From contig JAFXIS010000096.1 of assembly GCA_017532885.1 (NCBI GenBank), positions 1-50,739 on the forward strand: a DNA stretch of 50,739 nt, read 5' to 3'. The translations under genes and the position numbers were made by a program. This DNA comes from Alistipes sp. Its GTDB lineage: Bacteria; Bacteroidota; Bacteroidia; Bacteroidales; Rikenellaceae. The stretch's first letter is position 1. Each line of letters opens with the position of its first letter. Positions 18,193 through 26,222 of this stretch are shown here, in pieces. Under the pieces are notes generated by a model. The model had not been told where the DNA came from, ran no database searches, and saw only the letters and a program-made list of their open reading frames with translations.

Positions 18193-19839
18193 CTACTGAT
18201 TCGATTCTTCACCACTCTTTTTTGCCACTTGGTTGATACCGCAGACACCATTATAAAGCCACGATGTAAATTGTATCTCGACCAAACTCTCGCCCCAAGC
18301 TATGGGATACATACCCTTCCAACGCTCATTGAGGAACGATGCAAGGTCGCCCAAAGTACGCTCGGCGCAACCATTTGCCTTACCCAGCAGACCCGCTGCG
18401 CGACATGCACACAACTCGCCCTGACAAGTACCCATACCCATGCGTGTACGACGACGCAGATTGATAAGATTGTGAACATGCAGGTTATTGATAGCATAAT
18501 TCACCTCTCCAACCGACACCTGCTCGCACTCGCAAACCAAAGCGTCATTCACCGCATCGTGCGACGGGATATAACGGCTCATTGTACCATGGCGACCCTC
18601 GGCAGCCTTCTGCTCGGTGCTGAGTTCAATAATGTGAGCCTTACCCTTTTTCTCCTTCTCGGTATTCTGCTCCGAGCCGGGCAAAGCACGCTCGGCAGTT
18701 AAGCACTGAGCCTTGCGACCGAGCTTACGGCAAGCCAAATCTGTTGCCCACTCAGCCATAAGGCGATAGGTCATGAGCTTACCTCCCGTAATTGTAATGA
18801 AGCCCTCCAAGCCATCACGCTCGGCGTGGTCGAGGCATACAATACCGCGGCTGATACTACGGCCCGATGGGTCATTATCCGCCGCCACCAAAGGTCTTAC
18901 GCCCGAATATGCGCGCAAAATACGCGTATTTGCAAGCACGGGAGCCAACATCGAGCCCTCACGAAGCAGGATATCCACCTCTTCGGGAGTAACCTCATTT
19001 TTATCTATATCTTCATAGGGAATACGACTTGATGTTGTACCGATAAGCGAAATTGTATCACCCGGCACCAATATATCGGCATCGGCGGGCTTACGGCAGC
19101 GATTTATAACAACGCTATTCACGCGATGACCAAAAATAAGCAAAGCACCCTTTGCCGGAAACATATTTACTCTGACTCCCGCCAACTCGGCAACATGATG
19201 TCCCCAAATACCGCAAGCATTAATTACCACATCGGCATAATAAGTAGACTGAGAGCCATTGCGGATATGGCGCAGATTTACGCCCTCGATACGATTCTGA
19301 TTCTTAACAAAACCTACAACCTCATTATATGTGATAATATCGGCGCCATGCAACTGTGCATCCACTATATTGGCAGTCGTCAAACGGAAAGGGTCTACCG
19401 CTCCATCGGGAACCGTAACTGCACCTATAATATCGGGATTTACCGAAGGTTCCATTCGGATAGCCTCCTTCGGGTCGATAACCTTTGCATCAATGCCTGC
19501 CTTCTGGCACGACTCAACAAATTTTGCCTGATACGCCAAATCATCCTCCGGAAGAGTAATGAACAAGCCCCCCGTCTCCTCGACGCAATGGCGAGCTATA
19601 CGGCGCAGAATCATATTCTCGCTGATACACTCCGCAGCCGACTCCTGGTCGGTTACGGCATAACGCGCACCACTATGCAACAATCCATGATTTCGTCCGG
19701 TTGCTCCGGCTGTAAAATCCTTGCGCTCAACAAGTAGCGTCTTAAGACCTCGCATCGCACAATCACGAGCTGTTCCGGCCCCGGTAGCACCGCCACCGAT
19801 AACGATTACATCGTAATGATTCTTTTCGGTTTGCAACAT
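18193..19839 (-). CDS. glpA: Anaerobic glycerol-3-phosphate dehydrogenase subunit A
   Basis: Catalytic FAD subunit oxidising glycerol-3-phosphate to dihydroxyacetone phosphate. The 548-residue product has the FAD motif YDVIVIGGGATGAGTARDCA and RKDFTAGATGRNHGLLHSGARY, a DAO fold to about 375, and a C-terminal BFD-like [2Fe-2S] domain with paired Cys motifs (VCECEQVSVGEV and GTCQGELCACR). The length matches E. coli GlpA (542). It is the first gene of the operon, with promoter 19881-19911 and a 38-nt leader. No glycerol kinase or glycerol facilitator lies in the window. Confidence 0.96.
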   Translation of the reverse strand: MLQTEKNHYDVIVIGGGATGAGTARDCAMRGLKTLLVERKDFTAGATGRNHGLLHSGARYAVTDQESAAECISENMILRRIARHCVEETGGLFITLPEDDLAYQAKFVESCQKAGIDAKVIDPKEAIRMEPSVNPDIIGAVTVPDGAVDPFRLTTANIVDAQLHGADIITYNEVVGFVKNQNRIEGVNLRHIRNGSQSTYYADVVINACGIWGHHVAELAGVRVNMFPAKGALLIFGHRVNSVVINRCRKPADADILVPGDTISLIGTTSSRIPYEDIDKNEVTPEEVDILLREGSMLAPVLANTRILRAYSGVRPLVAADNDPSGRSISRGIVCLDHAERDGLEGFITITGGKLMTYRLMAEWATDLACRKLGRKAQCLTAERALPGSEQNTEKEKKGKAHIIELSTEQKAAEGRHGTMSRYIPSHDAVNDALVCECEQVSVGEVNYAINNLHVHNLINLRRRTRMGMGTCQGELCACRAAGLLGKANGCAERTLGDLASFLNERWKGMYPIAWGESLVEIQFTSWLYNGVCGINQVAKKSGEESNQ

Positions 19840-19850
19840 AATTTGTTGTG

Positions 19851-19880
19851 TTTCGCAATTATTTAGGTTTCATTTCGCAA
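19851..19880. promoter_or_regulatory. Candidate DeoR/GlpR operator in the glpA leader
   Basis: Two direct copies of TTTCGCAA (19851-19858 and 19873-19880) exactly 22 bp apart, about two helical turns; the upstream copy covers the predicted +1 (near 19877). DeoR-family repressors often bind repeated sites at promoters. A related GTTTCGG stretch lies in the regulator's own leader. The assignment is inference. Confidence 0.45.
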
Positions 19881-19911
19881 CAAAAATAATTGCTTTATAT
19901 TAAATTGCAAA
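19881..19911 (-). promoter_or_regulatory. Promoter of the glp operon
   Basis: Minus strand TTTG (19911-19908), 19 bp, TATTTTTG (19888-19881). No other convincing promoter was found in the ~8.4 kb down to the terminator at 11353-11384. Confidence 0.78.
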
Positions 19912-20312
19912 ATTTTTTGACACTTTTTTCAATAAAAAAATTTCTTAAAAACACCTAATATACTAACATTAAATATTAACACGCTGTAAATAAGCATCTT
20001 ACAGCAAAAACACAACAATATTTTTAAGACATCACATTTTCAATATTTATAAATCTTTTAATAATTTTCTCATAGAAAGACGACAAAATAGGCAAGATTT
20101 ACTCTTTCGTAAAAAATATTTATTCAAACCGAGGATATTACGCATCGTAACCAGCAGTTGTAATCTTGGTTTATCGACATAGATACCCCGACAGACGCAG
20201 GACCGCACACCCCACAAATACAACGCTTCGAATATAGCATCAAACCATATCCGAAGCGTTGTAAAGGTATAAATAGCCGAGAAATATAATTCCCGATATA
20301 TATTACCGCAAA
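19912..20312. other. AT-rich intergenic region of about 400 bp
   Basis: No credible gene. It holds a 7-bp stem-loop at 19983-20005 (GCTGTAA, 9-nt loop, TTACAGC) and the larger hairpin at 20220-20262. The middle (20010-20150) is very AT-rich with no recognisable signal. Confidence 0.5.
20220..20262 (-). terminator. Long hairpin downstream of the beta-helix lipoprotein gene
   Basis: Perfect 11-bp arms ACAACGCTTCG (20220-20230) and CGAAGCGTTGT (20252-20262), with a further 4-bp ATAT pairing inside. The minus-strand tail is only ATTTGTG, so termination may depend on the stem strength. Confidence 0.6.
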
Positions 20313-22391
20313 TTATTCTATCTGCCCATAATCAGCATCAGTAATTACATAATTCCTATTATACCTCAGATTTGTACTATCGAAATTATTGTTTTTACCA
20401 AAATATACATAATTACTGCCATCATTGCGCACTCCGTAATGCGTGTAGTCCTTATTTATAGAGGTATTGCTGACATATAATGCATTATTATAACTACTAC
20501 CATCTGTATATTTCAGCACAATAGGCTGAGCCCTACCAAAGACATTGCAATTATCCATATATATCTTCATATTCGATGCTGCTCCGGTATACATACCTGC
20601 TTTATTAGTCCCGGCGACACCATCGTCATAATAACCATCAGGAAGAGATACCTCCTCTCGAATTTGGGCATTTTTGATTATAGTTTTATATGAAGCACCA
20701 TTTGAGATATATAAACCGCCGTGTGAATAACCTCGATATATTCCGCCATCAATAAAAAGATTACCGCGAAAAGTTCCACCACTATGGGCGCCATAAATAT
20801 TGCAATTATTTAGCCTTACCGTAGATGTCGCCTCCGAATATAGCGCTCTACCGGTCTGCGCATAATCATTTCCTGCAGCATTTGCCGTATGATTAGACCA
20901 CACCTCCAACCTGCTATCTGTTGCCGTAATATCGCCAATAGAGTAGACACATATAGAGTTAAGGCCGCTGGCTGATTTTACTATAATTGTTGAATTATTA
21001 ATAGTAAGATTACTATCTGCCTTTGGACGGAAAGCCCACACGGTGCCACCACCTTTATCATTCGACTCCAAAGAGATACCATCAACAAGCAGCTCACCGG
21101 CAATATCAAACATTATCTCCGGCGATGAAGGATAACGACCCAAGCCCGAAGTTCCAACAATGTACTGTCCTCCAATCAAGCGATTATTATTACCCGAGAT
21201 ATCAGCCAATCGCCCCAATTCATCGTTGTGCGAATAATTAATGGCACTTCCCGAGATGCGACCATCAATAGTCACATTATCTCCGATGGCAAACATTTTT
21301 GTAACGGTTGAACTTAATGTATGCCCATTCAATATCAACTTCACATTATTAAGTGATATTGTATTTTCGACAGAAGTATCTTTCAGAAGAGCGACAGAAT
21401 AGAGTCCGTTGGTTTTGCTGACCATTACGACAGCCTCAGCAGCAGTAGCATTGCCCGAAATAACACCCCTATTAATATCATCAAACGCCGATGACAACGA
21501 ATTATAATAAACCTTGTTTGATTCTTGCTCTCCTGCGCCCTGATTCAACACTATATTAGTCTTAAAATTCTGTCGCACAGGTACAGTTGAGTAAGCAAAT
21601 GTCTTTTCTACCCCATTAACATCCTCGCAACCCACTTCGATATCAATCGTCGTCTTTGCTTGACCCACAAGCAGATAGTTCATAGAAATTATATTATACG
21701 CAATCGAACCTATCTCTGCCATAGCATTTGGTCTTGACGCATAATTAAATGTAACTATCTGTGGAGAGCCTACGACATTATCTTTTCTAAAGTCATATGC
21801 TGTATAAACGCCATCTGTAACAACTTTTGTTTTATCAATAATATATCCAGCGCCAACCATATCGACCAAATTCGCAGCTAAAACATTCACCTGCGCAAAA
21901 GGTCGCTGAAGCTCAACATCATGGCTTACAGGCTTGGAAACCAAGCCAACCTCATAATAACAATAGAAAGCATCATAATTCTCTTGATTAGCCAATAGGC
22001 GTGAAGCATCCTCGTACTCCATAGTTGCATTGCTCCAATTAATTTTATATGGAGCATCTGCGTTTTCAGCCCAGAACAACACATCATACGACCTCCCTTC
22101 AACAAAAGGTATGACGACCTTGGTTTTTAGCTCTGTCATTATCTGCGGCTTATCCTCCTCTCTCTTAAAGAGCAACTCTTTGGTATCATGATTATATACC
22201 GCCCAATACAGATTATTGGCTTGCTCACCATTGCCGTAATCAGCTCGCGTAATGCTCTCTATTGCCGAAACAGTAAATGTCACCTCGGAAGTCCGAGATG
22301 AAGCATCAATTTCATCAACATTATTTGTACACGATACAGCCAACATAGAGAGTACCGCAATCGCTATCAAAAGGATTTTATTAAGAGCCAT
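20313..22391 (-). CDS. Fimbrillin-like / beta-helix surface lipoprotein
   Basis: The 692-residue lipoprotein has lipobox Cys21 (MLAVSCTNN). The first ~290 residues look like a fimbrillin-type or DUF6562-like beta-sandwich region (TFTVSAIESITRADYGNGEQANNLYWAVYN, SYDVLFWAENADAPY). The rest carries short Asn/Gly-rich repeats typical of a right-handed parallel beta-helix (LILNGHTLSSTV, VTIDGRISGSAI, LTINNSTIIVKS, TVRLNNCNIYGAHSGG). Such proteins bind or cut polysaccharides or act as surface adhesins; no catalytic residues can be assigned. By eye it is richer in AAT, TAT and ATA codons than its neighbours, and it stands alone between long spacers, which hints at acquisition. Confidence 0.78.
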   Translation of the reverse strand: MALNKILLIAIAVLSMLAVSCTNNVDEIDASSRTSEVTFTVSAIESITRADYGNGEQANNLYWAVYNHDTKELLFKREEDKPQIMTELKTKVVIPFVEGRSYDVLFWAENADAPYKINWSNATMEYEDASRLLANQENYDAFYCYYEVGLVSKPVSHDVELQRPFAQVNVLAANLVDMVGAGYIIDKTKVVTDGVYTAYDFRKDNVVGSPQIVTFNYASRPNAMAEIGSIAYNIISMNYLLVGQAKTTIDIEVGCEDVNGVEKTFAYSTVPVRQNFKTNIVLNQGAGEQESNKVYYNSLSSAFDDINRGVISGNATAAEAVVMVSKTNGLYSVALLKDTSVENTISLNNVKLILNGHTLSSTVTKMFAIGDNVTIDGRISGSAINYSHNDELGRLADISGNNNRLIGGQYIVGTSGLGRYPSSPEIMFDIAGELLVDGISLESNDKGGGTVWAFRPKADSNLTINNSTIIVKSASGLNSICVYSIGDITATDSRLEVWSNHTANAAGNDYAQTGRALYSEATSTVRLNNCNIYGAHSGGTFRGNLFIDGGIYRGYSHGGLYISNGASYKTIIKNAQIREEVSLPDGYYDDGVAGTNKAGMYTGAASNMKIYMDNCNVFGRAQPIVLKYTDGSSYNNALYVSNTSINKDYTHYGVRNDGSNYVYFGKNNNFDSTNLRYNRNYVITDADYGQIE

Positions 22392-22428
22392 ATTATTATG
22401 TAAATACTTTCACAAATTAAATTCGCGG

Positions 22429-22436
22429 CAAAGATA
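22429..22436 (-). promoter_or_regulatory. -7 box for the beta-helix lipoprotein gene
   Basis: TATCTTTG on the minus strand, 37 bp upstream of the ATG. No TTTG at the -33 distance; the upstream stretch is only A and T. Confidence 0.55.
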
Positions 22437-22551
22437 CTCATATTATTTATATTTTATATAATAACCAAATTAAAGTTCCTATTTCTATCAGCTTATTTTA
22501 CAAATTTACACACATCATCATGTACACTGCACGAAATCCGAAAAAAATCGC

Positions 22552-22559
22552 TACCTTTG
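22552..22559 (+). promoter_or_regulatory. -7 box for the TonB-like gene
   Basis: TACCTTTG ends 9 bp before the ATG at 22569, so the transcript would have a leader of about 6 nt. No -33 TTTG seen. Confidence 0.55.
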
Positions 22560-22568
22560 TAAGAATTT

Positions 22569-23480
22569 ATGAGCATTGAATTACACGATAACCCGCAGAA
22601 GGAGCATTTGGCTGGAGAGAAGGTTGCACACAAGAATGCAGAATCTCACCCCACGGCCAAGCATGCGCCGACAACCGACAAGGCACCGTCAAAGCCTCGT
22701 CCGAAGCGTCGTAAGCGTATGGGGCTACCCTTCGAGCCGAAGAAGCAGGATGCCGGCGAATGGGCTTACGACCACCGCATTGGCCTGAGTGTGATGATTG
22801 CGGCATACATTATTCTCGGCATACTCTTCTTCTCGTCGAAGATTGTTATCGGCTCAAAGCCCCATATTCAGGGCATATATGTCGATTTGCAGACCTTAGA
22901 GGAGTTGGAGGCAGAGAAGGAGCGCCTGGAGCGCGAAATCGAGCTAAAGCGCCAATCGGAGATTAATTGGTCGGAGATTCGCAACCTGCAATCGAACGAT
23001 GCGATGCTGAATGAAAACCTGAAAGACGACCGAGGCACAAAGACTTCGGAACTTAACCGCGCAGCCAAAGAGGTTGCCGAGCGCACAGCGGCCAACCGTG
23101 AGGCCTACGAAGCGGGGTTAAAGGAGGCTCAAGCAATTCTCGATGCCGAGCGCAACAAGGGCGACAAGGGCAAGGATAGCGAGCGCAAAGATACAAAATA
23201 CAAGGGAGGTGTAACCGTGCGCTTCGAGTTCAAAAATCCCATTCGCAAAAAGGTGGATTTGGTAATTCCCGCCTATCGTTGCGACACGGGAGGACAAGTT
23301 GTGGTTGCGGTAACACTCGACAGGGGAGGTAATGTCATATCGGCACGCGTAGTGTCGGGCGGTGACGACAGCATGCGCCACGAAGCACTGAAGGCTGCGC
23401 GTGCTTCGCGCTTCAACATCGACAGTTCTGCCCCTGAAAAGCATAGCGGAACGATAACTTATACATTCATACCTCAATAG
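22569..23480 (+). CDS. TonB-family protein (energy-transducer-like C-terminal domain)
   Basis: The 303-residue product has a basic cytoplasmic N-terminus (KPRPKRRKRMGLPFEPKK), one transmembrane helix at about 73-92 (IGLSVMIAAYIILGILFFSS), a long charged coiled coil at about 105-210 (LEELEAEKERLEREIELKRQSE) and a TonB C-terminal domain (GGQVVVAVTLDRGGNVISARVVSG, DSMRHEALKAARASRF, GTITYTFIPQ). TonB proteins pass proton-motive energy to outer-membrane transporters. Here the usual Pro-rich spacer is replaced by a coiled coil, so it may instead be a structural or TolA-like relative. No exbB or exbD is adjacent. Confidence 0.85.
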   Translation: MSIELHDNPQKEHLAGEKVAHKNAESHPTAKHAPTTDKAPSKPRPKRRKRMGLPFEPKKQDAGEWAYDHRIGLSVMIAAYIILGILFFSSKIVIGSKPHIQGIYVDLQTLEELEAEKERLEREIELKRQSEINWSEIRNLQSNDAMLNENLKDDRGTKTSELNRAAKEVAERTAANREAYEAGLKEAQAILDAERNKGDKGKDSERKDTKYKGGVTVRFEFKNPIRKKVDLVIPAYRCDTGGQVVVAVTLDRGGNVISARVVSGGDDSMRHEALKAARASRFNIDSSAPEKHSGTITYTFIPQ

Positions 23481-23487
23481 GAGTCAT

Positions 23488-23904
23488 ATGATGCGAAAAT
23501 TTCTCTTCATAATGTTAAGCTTTACGCTCTATCTATCATGGGGTGTATCGTGCGTGGCATTATCCGAGCGAACTGAAACCATTGACTCAACGAAGGAGGT
23601 TTTCGATAAAAACACACTGCCGGATGAAGATATTGCGCCTGCGCAATTCTACATTTCGTCTTATGCCGCCCTGCAAACATTCGGCAATGCAAGAACAAGT
23701 ACGATATACACCTCAATGGCTAAAGCGCAGCAATCGCATCAGCGCAGCAATCTGCGTCAGCGTATTGAGTGTGAAAAAATAATGTCCGCCGCCGTACATG
23801 CACGCCATAGCGGACATACAACACATATCTTTGAATATAATCACTTCAGGTCGTCACTGCGCGTTGCGTATTATCTGCACACGCTTTGCCGACTTCGTAT
23901 TTAG
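23488..23904 (+). CDS. Small exported hypothetical protein
   Basis: The 138-residue frame starts 7 bp after the TonB-like gene. It has a hydrophobic signal-like N-terminus (MMRKFLFIMLSFTLYLSWGVSCVALS; a lipobox reading at VSC is possible) and an Arg/His-rich C-terminal half ending YYLHTLCRLRI. I do not recognise it. Coupling to the upstream gene and the signal sequence favour a real gene; the lack of any conserved motif I can name keeps confidence moderate. Confidence 0.5.
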   Translation: MMRKFLFIMLSFTLYLSWGVSCVALSERTETIDSTKEVFDKNTLPDEDIAPAQFYISSYAALQTFGNARTSTIYTSMAKAQQSHQRSNLRQRIECEKIMSAAVHARHSGHTTHIFEYNHFRSSLRVAYYLHTLCRLRI

Positions 23905-24126
23905 CCACAAATTCATATCTCAAGATGGTTTCGGCGGTCAATAGTGACTGTCGGAACAGATGGTTATATATGTAATTTTTGGACTTTATTTTACAATTCA
24001 CAACCCTGCTTGGCGAAAGTGCATGATAAATGTAGCATGATGCCGGGTTAGTGTGTAGTTTGTGTATGGTATCATGTTATATTTATCATACACTCTCGCT
24101 TGTGGGGTTTTAACAACAGATAGATT

Positions 24127-24627
24127 ATGGCTAAATATGATATGAGTGAGGCGTTGTGTGCCTTACCTAACGGAGTGATTGAGATGCGCCGCTGCTCACT
24201 CGCGATGCCCTTGGGAATATTTTTCCTCGGCGTGGTATTGTTTGTGATTAACGGCATGATTGAGGGTGGCAATGATTCTGCAAACTTAAAGTCGGCAATC
24301 GTACTCTTCGGTGCGGTATTGGCATTGGTCGGCGGAGCTATGTCGGTAATCCGCTTAAGCGGGGGTGGCATGGCTCCATGGCATACCAAGGAGAAGGTTT
24401 TTCTCAAAAAAGAGGAATTAAGATTCAATAAAGAGGATAAATTGACGGTCGTTAATTTGGTAGAGCGCCAAGATTTTACTAACTTGCGACAATTAAAGCA
24501 GGCGAACATCTCTGCCGTAATAGTGACCATATGGAGTACTCCTTCAGGGGATTTTTCTGCAGCTCAAGTCTTTGAATATGTTGAGTTGGAGCTTCAACCC
24601 GTCAGCAAACTCGCAGTAAAGGCCTAA
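24127..24627 (+). CDS. Two-helix membrane protein of unknown function
   Basis: The 166-residue product has a short cytoplasmic N-terminus, two hydrophobic helices at about 27-45 (AMPLGIFFLGVVLFVING) and 58-77 (AIVLFGAVLALVGGAMSVI), then a soluble alpha/beta tail (EKVFLKKEELRFNKEDKLTVVNLV). No family recognised. The 222-bp gap before it contains an inverted repeat GTGTATG/CATACAC (24062-24093) but no clear promoter. It is followed by a stem-loop with a T run. Confidence 0.68.
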   Translation: MAKYDMSEALCALPNGVIEMRRCSLAMPLGIFFLGVVLFVINGMIEGGNDSANLKSAIVLFGAVLALVGGAMSVIRLSGGGMAPWHTKEKVFLKKEELRFNKEDKLTVVNLVERQDFTNLRQLKQANISAVIVTIWSTPSGDFSAAQVFEYVELELQPVSKLAVKA

Positions 24628-24648
24628 ATGGTCCAAGTGTGAGTATTC

Positions 24649-24693
24649 AGCAGGTGTTCGGTTTATGTTGGTTATAAGAGCACCTGCTTTTTT
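24649..24693 (+). terminator. Stem-loop with T run after the two-helix membrane gene
   Basis: Arms AGCAGGTG (24649-24656) and CACCTGCT (24681-24688), a large 24-nt loop, then a run of six T. The loop is long for an intrinsic terminator, so the call is moderate. Confidence 0.6.
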
Positions 24694-24708
24694 ATTTGTT
24701 AGAAAACA

Positions 24709-24716
24709 TAAATTTG
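24709..24716 (+). promoter_or_regulatory. -7 box for the antiporter gene
   Basis: TAAATTTG ends 4 bp before the ATG at 24721, which would make a leaderless or one-nucleotide-leader mRNA. The -33 position is T-rich without a clean TTTG. Confidence 0.5.
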
Positions 24717-24720
24717 GGAT

Positions 24721-26202
24721 ATGGAGCATCTATTATTCGTTGGAGCGATGTTGCTCTTCGTGGCGGTTATTGCGGGTAAACTTGCATACCGTTTCGGAGC
24801 GCCTGCGTTGCTGCTGTTTTTGGGAGTAGGTATGGTTTTCGGATTAAAGTTTATCGACTTTCAATCCTTTGAACTCACGCAGGTTATCGGAATGTTGGCA
24901 CTCTGCGTCATCCTATTCTCGGGAGGTATGGATACAAGTTTCTCCGACATACGCCCCATATTAGCTCCGGGTATAATACTCGCAACCATAGGCGTTATGC
25001 TTACGGCATTGCTCACAGGCCTATTTATATGGCTTTTTGCCGGCTGGGTAGGATTTGCCATATCGTTACCCGTAGCGCTACTACTCGCCTCGACCATGGC
25101 ATCTACCGATTCGGCCTCTGTATTCTCCATACTCCGAACGAAGAAGCAGGGCTTACAGCAGAACTTGCGCCCAATGCTTGAATTGGAGAGTGGTAGTAAC
25201 GACCCCATGGCATATATGCTTACCATAGTTCTGCTCGCAGTAGTGCAAACTCCCGAAAATATCAGTATCGGAGAGAGTATTCTGAATTTTATCGTTCAGA
25301 TGGTCGTAGGTGCGGGATTAGGTTATGGAATAGGTCGCGCAGCTGTGTGGACAATCAACAATATCAACATCAAGAGCAATCCTTCGCTCTACATCGTATT
25401 GCTGTTGGCGTTTGTATTCTTCTCGTTCTCGTTCACCTCGATGGCTTGGGGTAACGGTTACTTGGCGGTTTATATCACAGGTCTGGTCGTAGGTAATCAT
25501 AAGATTGCACATCGCTCAAATCTTGCCACTTTCTTCGACGGATTTACATGGCTGGCACAGATTGTTCTCTTCCTCACAATCGGTCTTTTGGTAAATATCG
25601 ACGAGCTTCTGCGCCCCGAGGTGTTGCTGCTTGGCGTAGTTGTGGGTACATTCCTCATGATTGTAGCACGCCCGATAGCCGTTTTCTTGTGTTTGGCTCC
25701 GTTCCGCCAATTCACAACCAAGGCAAAAGCATATATTTCGTGGGTGGGCTTACGTGGTGCTGTGCCTATCATTTTCGCAACATACCCCATTGTCGAGGGC
25801 GTGAGCGACGGAGATTTGATTTTCAATGTAGTATTCCTCGTAACGCTGCTCTCACTCGCTATCCAGGGCACTACGGTCAGCGGTATGGCTAACTGGCTCG
25901 GATTGGCATACGAGGAGAAGGAGCGACTGTTCAAAGTGGGCGTTCCCGACGATATAAAGAGTAACTTCTCGGAGATTGAGGTTACCGACCATTTGATGAA
26001 CCACGGTAGCACCCTTCGAGATATTGATATTCCGGACAACACGCTTGTTGTGATGATTTCCCGCAATGGAGAGTATTTTGTACCTCGCGGCAATACGGAG
26101 TTGGCCGTTGGCGACCGTCTGCTTGTGGTAAGTGACCGCAACGAGGAGGAGTTGCAGCAGATGTACGATAAGCTCGGCATTAAAGAGGTCATGAAGTTAT
26201 AA
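24721..26202 (+). CDS. K+/H+ antiporter, CPA1 family, with RCK_C domain (NhaP2/CvrA-like)
   Basis: The 493-residue product has about 12 transmembrane helices filling the first ~400 residues (LLFVGAMLLFVAVIAGKLAYRFGAPALLLFLGVGMVFG; STMASTDSASVFSILR; LELESGSNDPMAYMLT). The acidic pair in ESGSNDP is the ion-binding site of the CPA1 fold. The C-terminal ~80 residues form a TrkA_C/RCK_C domain (LRDIDIPDNTLVVMISRNGEYFVPRGNTELAVGDRLLVVSDR) that senses a cytoplasmic ligand. Function: export of K+ or Na+ against H+ for pH and volume control. The exact cation is unknown. Confidence 0.92.
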   Translation: MEHLLFVGAMLLFVAVIAGKLAYRFGAPALLLFLGVGMVFGLKFIDFQSFELTQVIGMLALCVILFSGGMDTSFSDIRPILAPGIILATIGVMLTALLTGLFIWLFAGWVGFAISLPVALLLASTMASTDSASVFSILRTKKQGLQQNLRPMLELESGSNDPMAYMLTIVLLAVVQTPENISIGESILNFIVQMVVGAGLGYGIGRAAVWTINNINIKSNPSLYIVLLLAFVFFSFSFTSMAWGNGYLAVYITGLVVGNHKIAHRSNLATFFDGFTWLAQIVLFLTIGLLVNIDELLRPEVLLLGVVVGTFLMIVARPIAVFLCLAPFRQFTTKAKAYISWVGLRGAVPIIFATYPIVEGVSDGDLIFNVVFLVTLLSLAIQGTTVSGMANWLGLAYEEKERLFKVGVPDDIKSNFSEIEVTDHLMNHGSTLRDIDIPDNTLVVMISRNGEYFVPRGNTELAVGDRLLVVSDRNEEELQQMYDKLGIKEVMKL

Positions 26203-26222
26203 CTCTCCGCAATAGGCGAACT

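Noticed and set aside
19912..20219. Possible replication origin or RNA gene in the AT-rich gap
   Set aside because: No DnaA-box cluster and no recognisable RNA fold beyond one 7-bp stem-loop.
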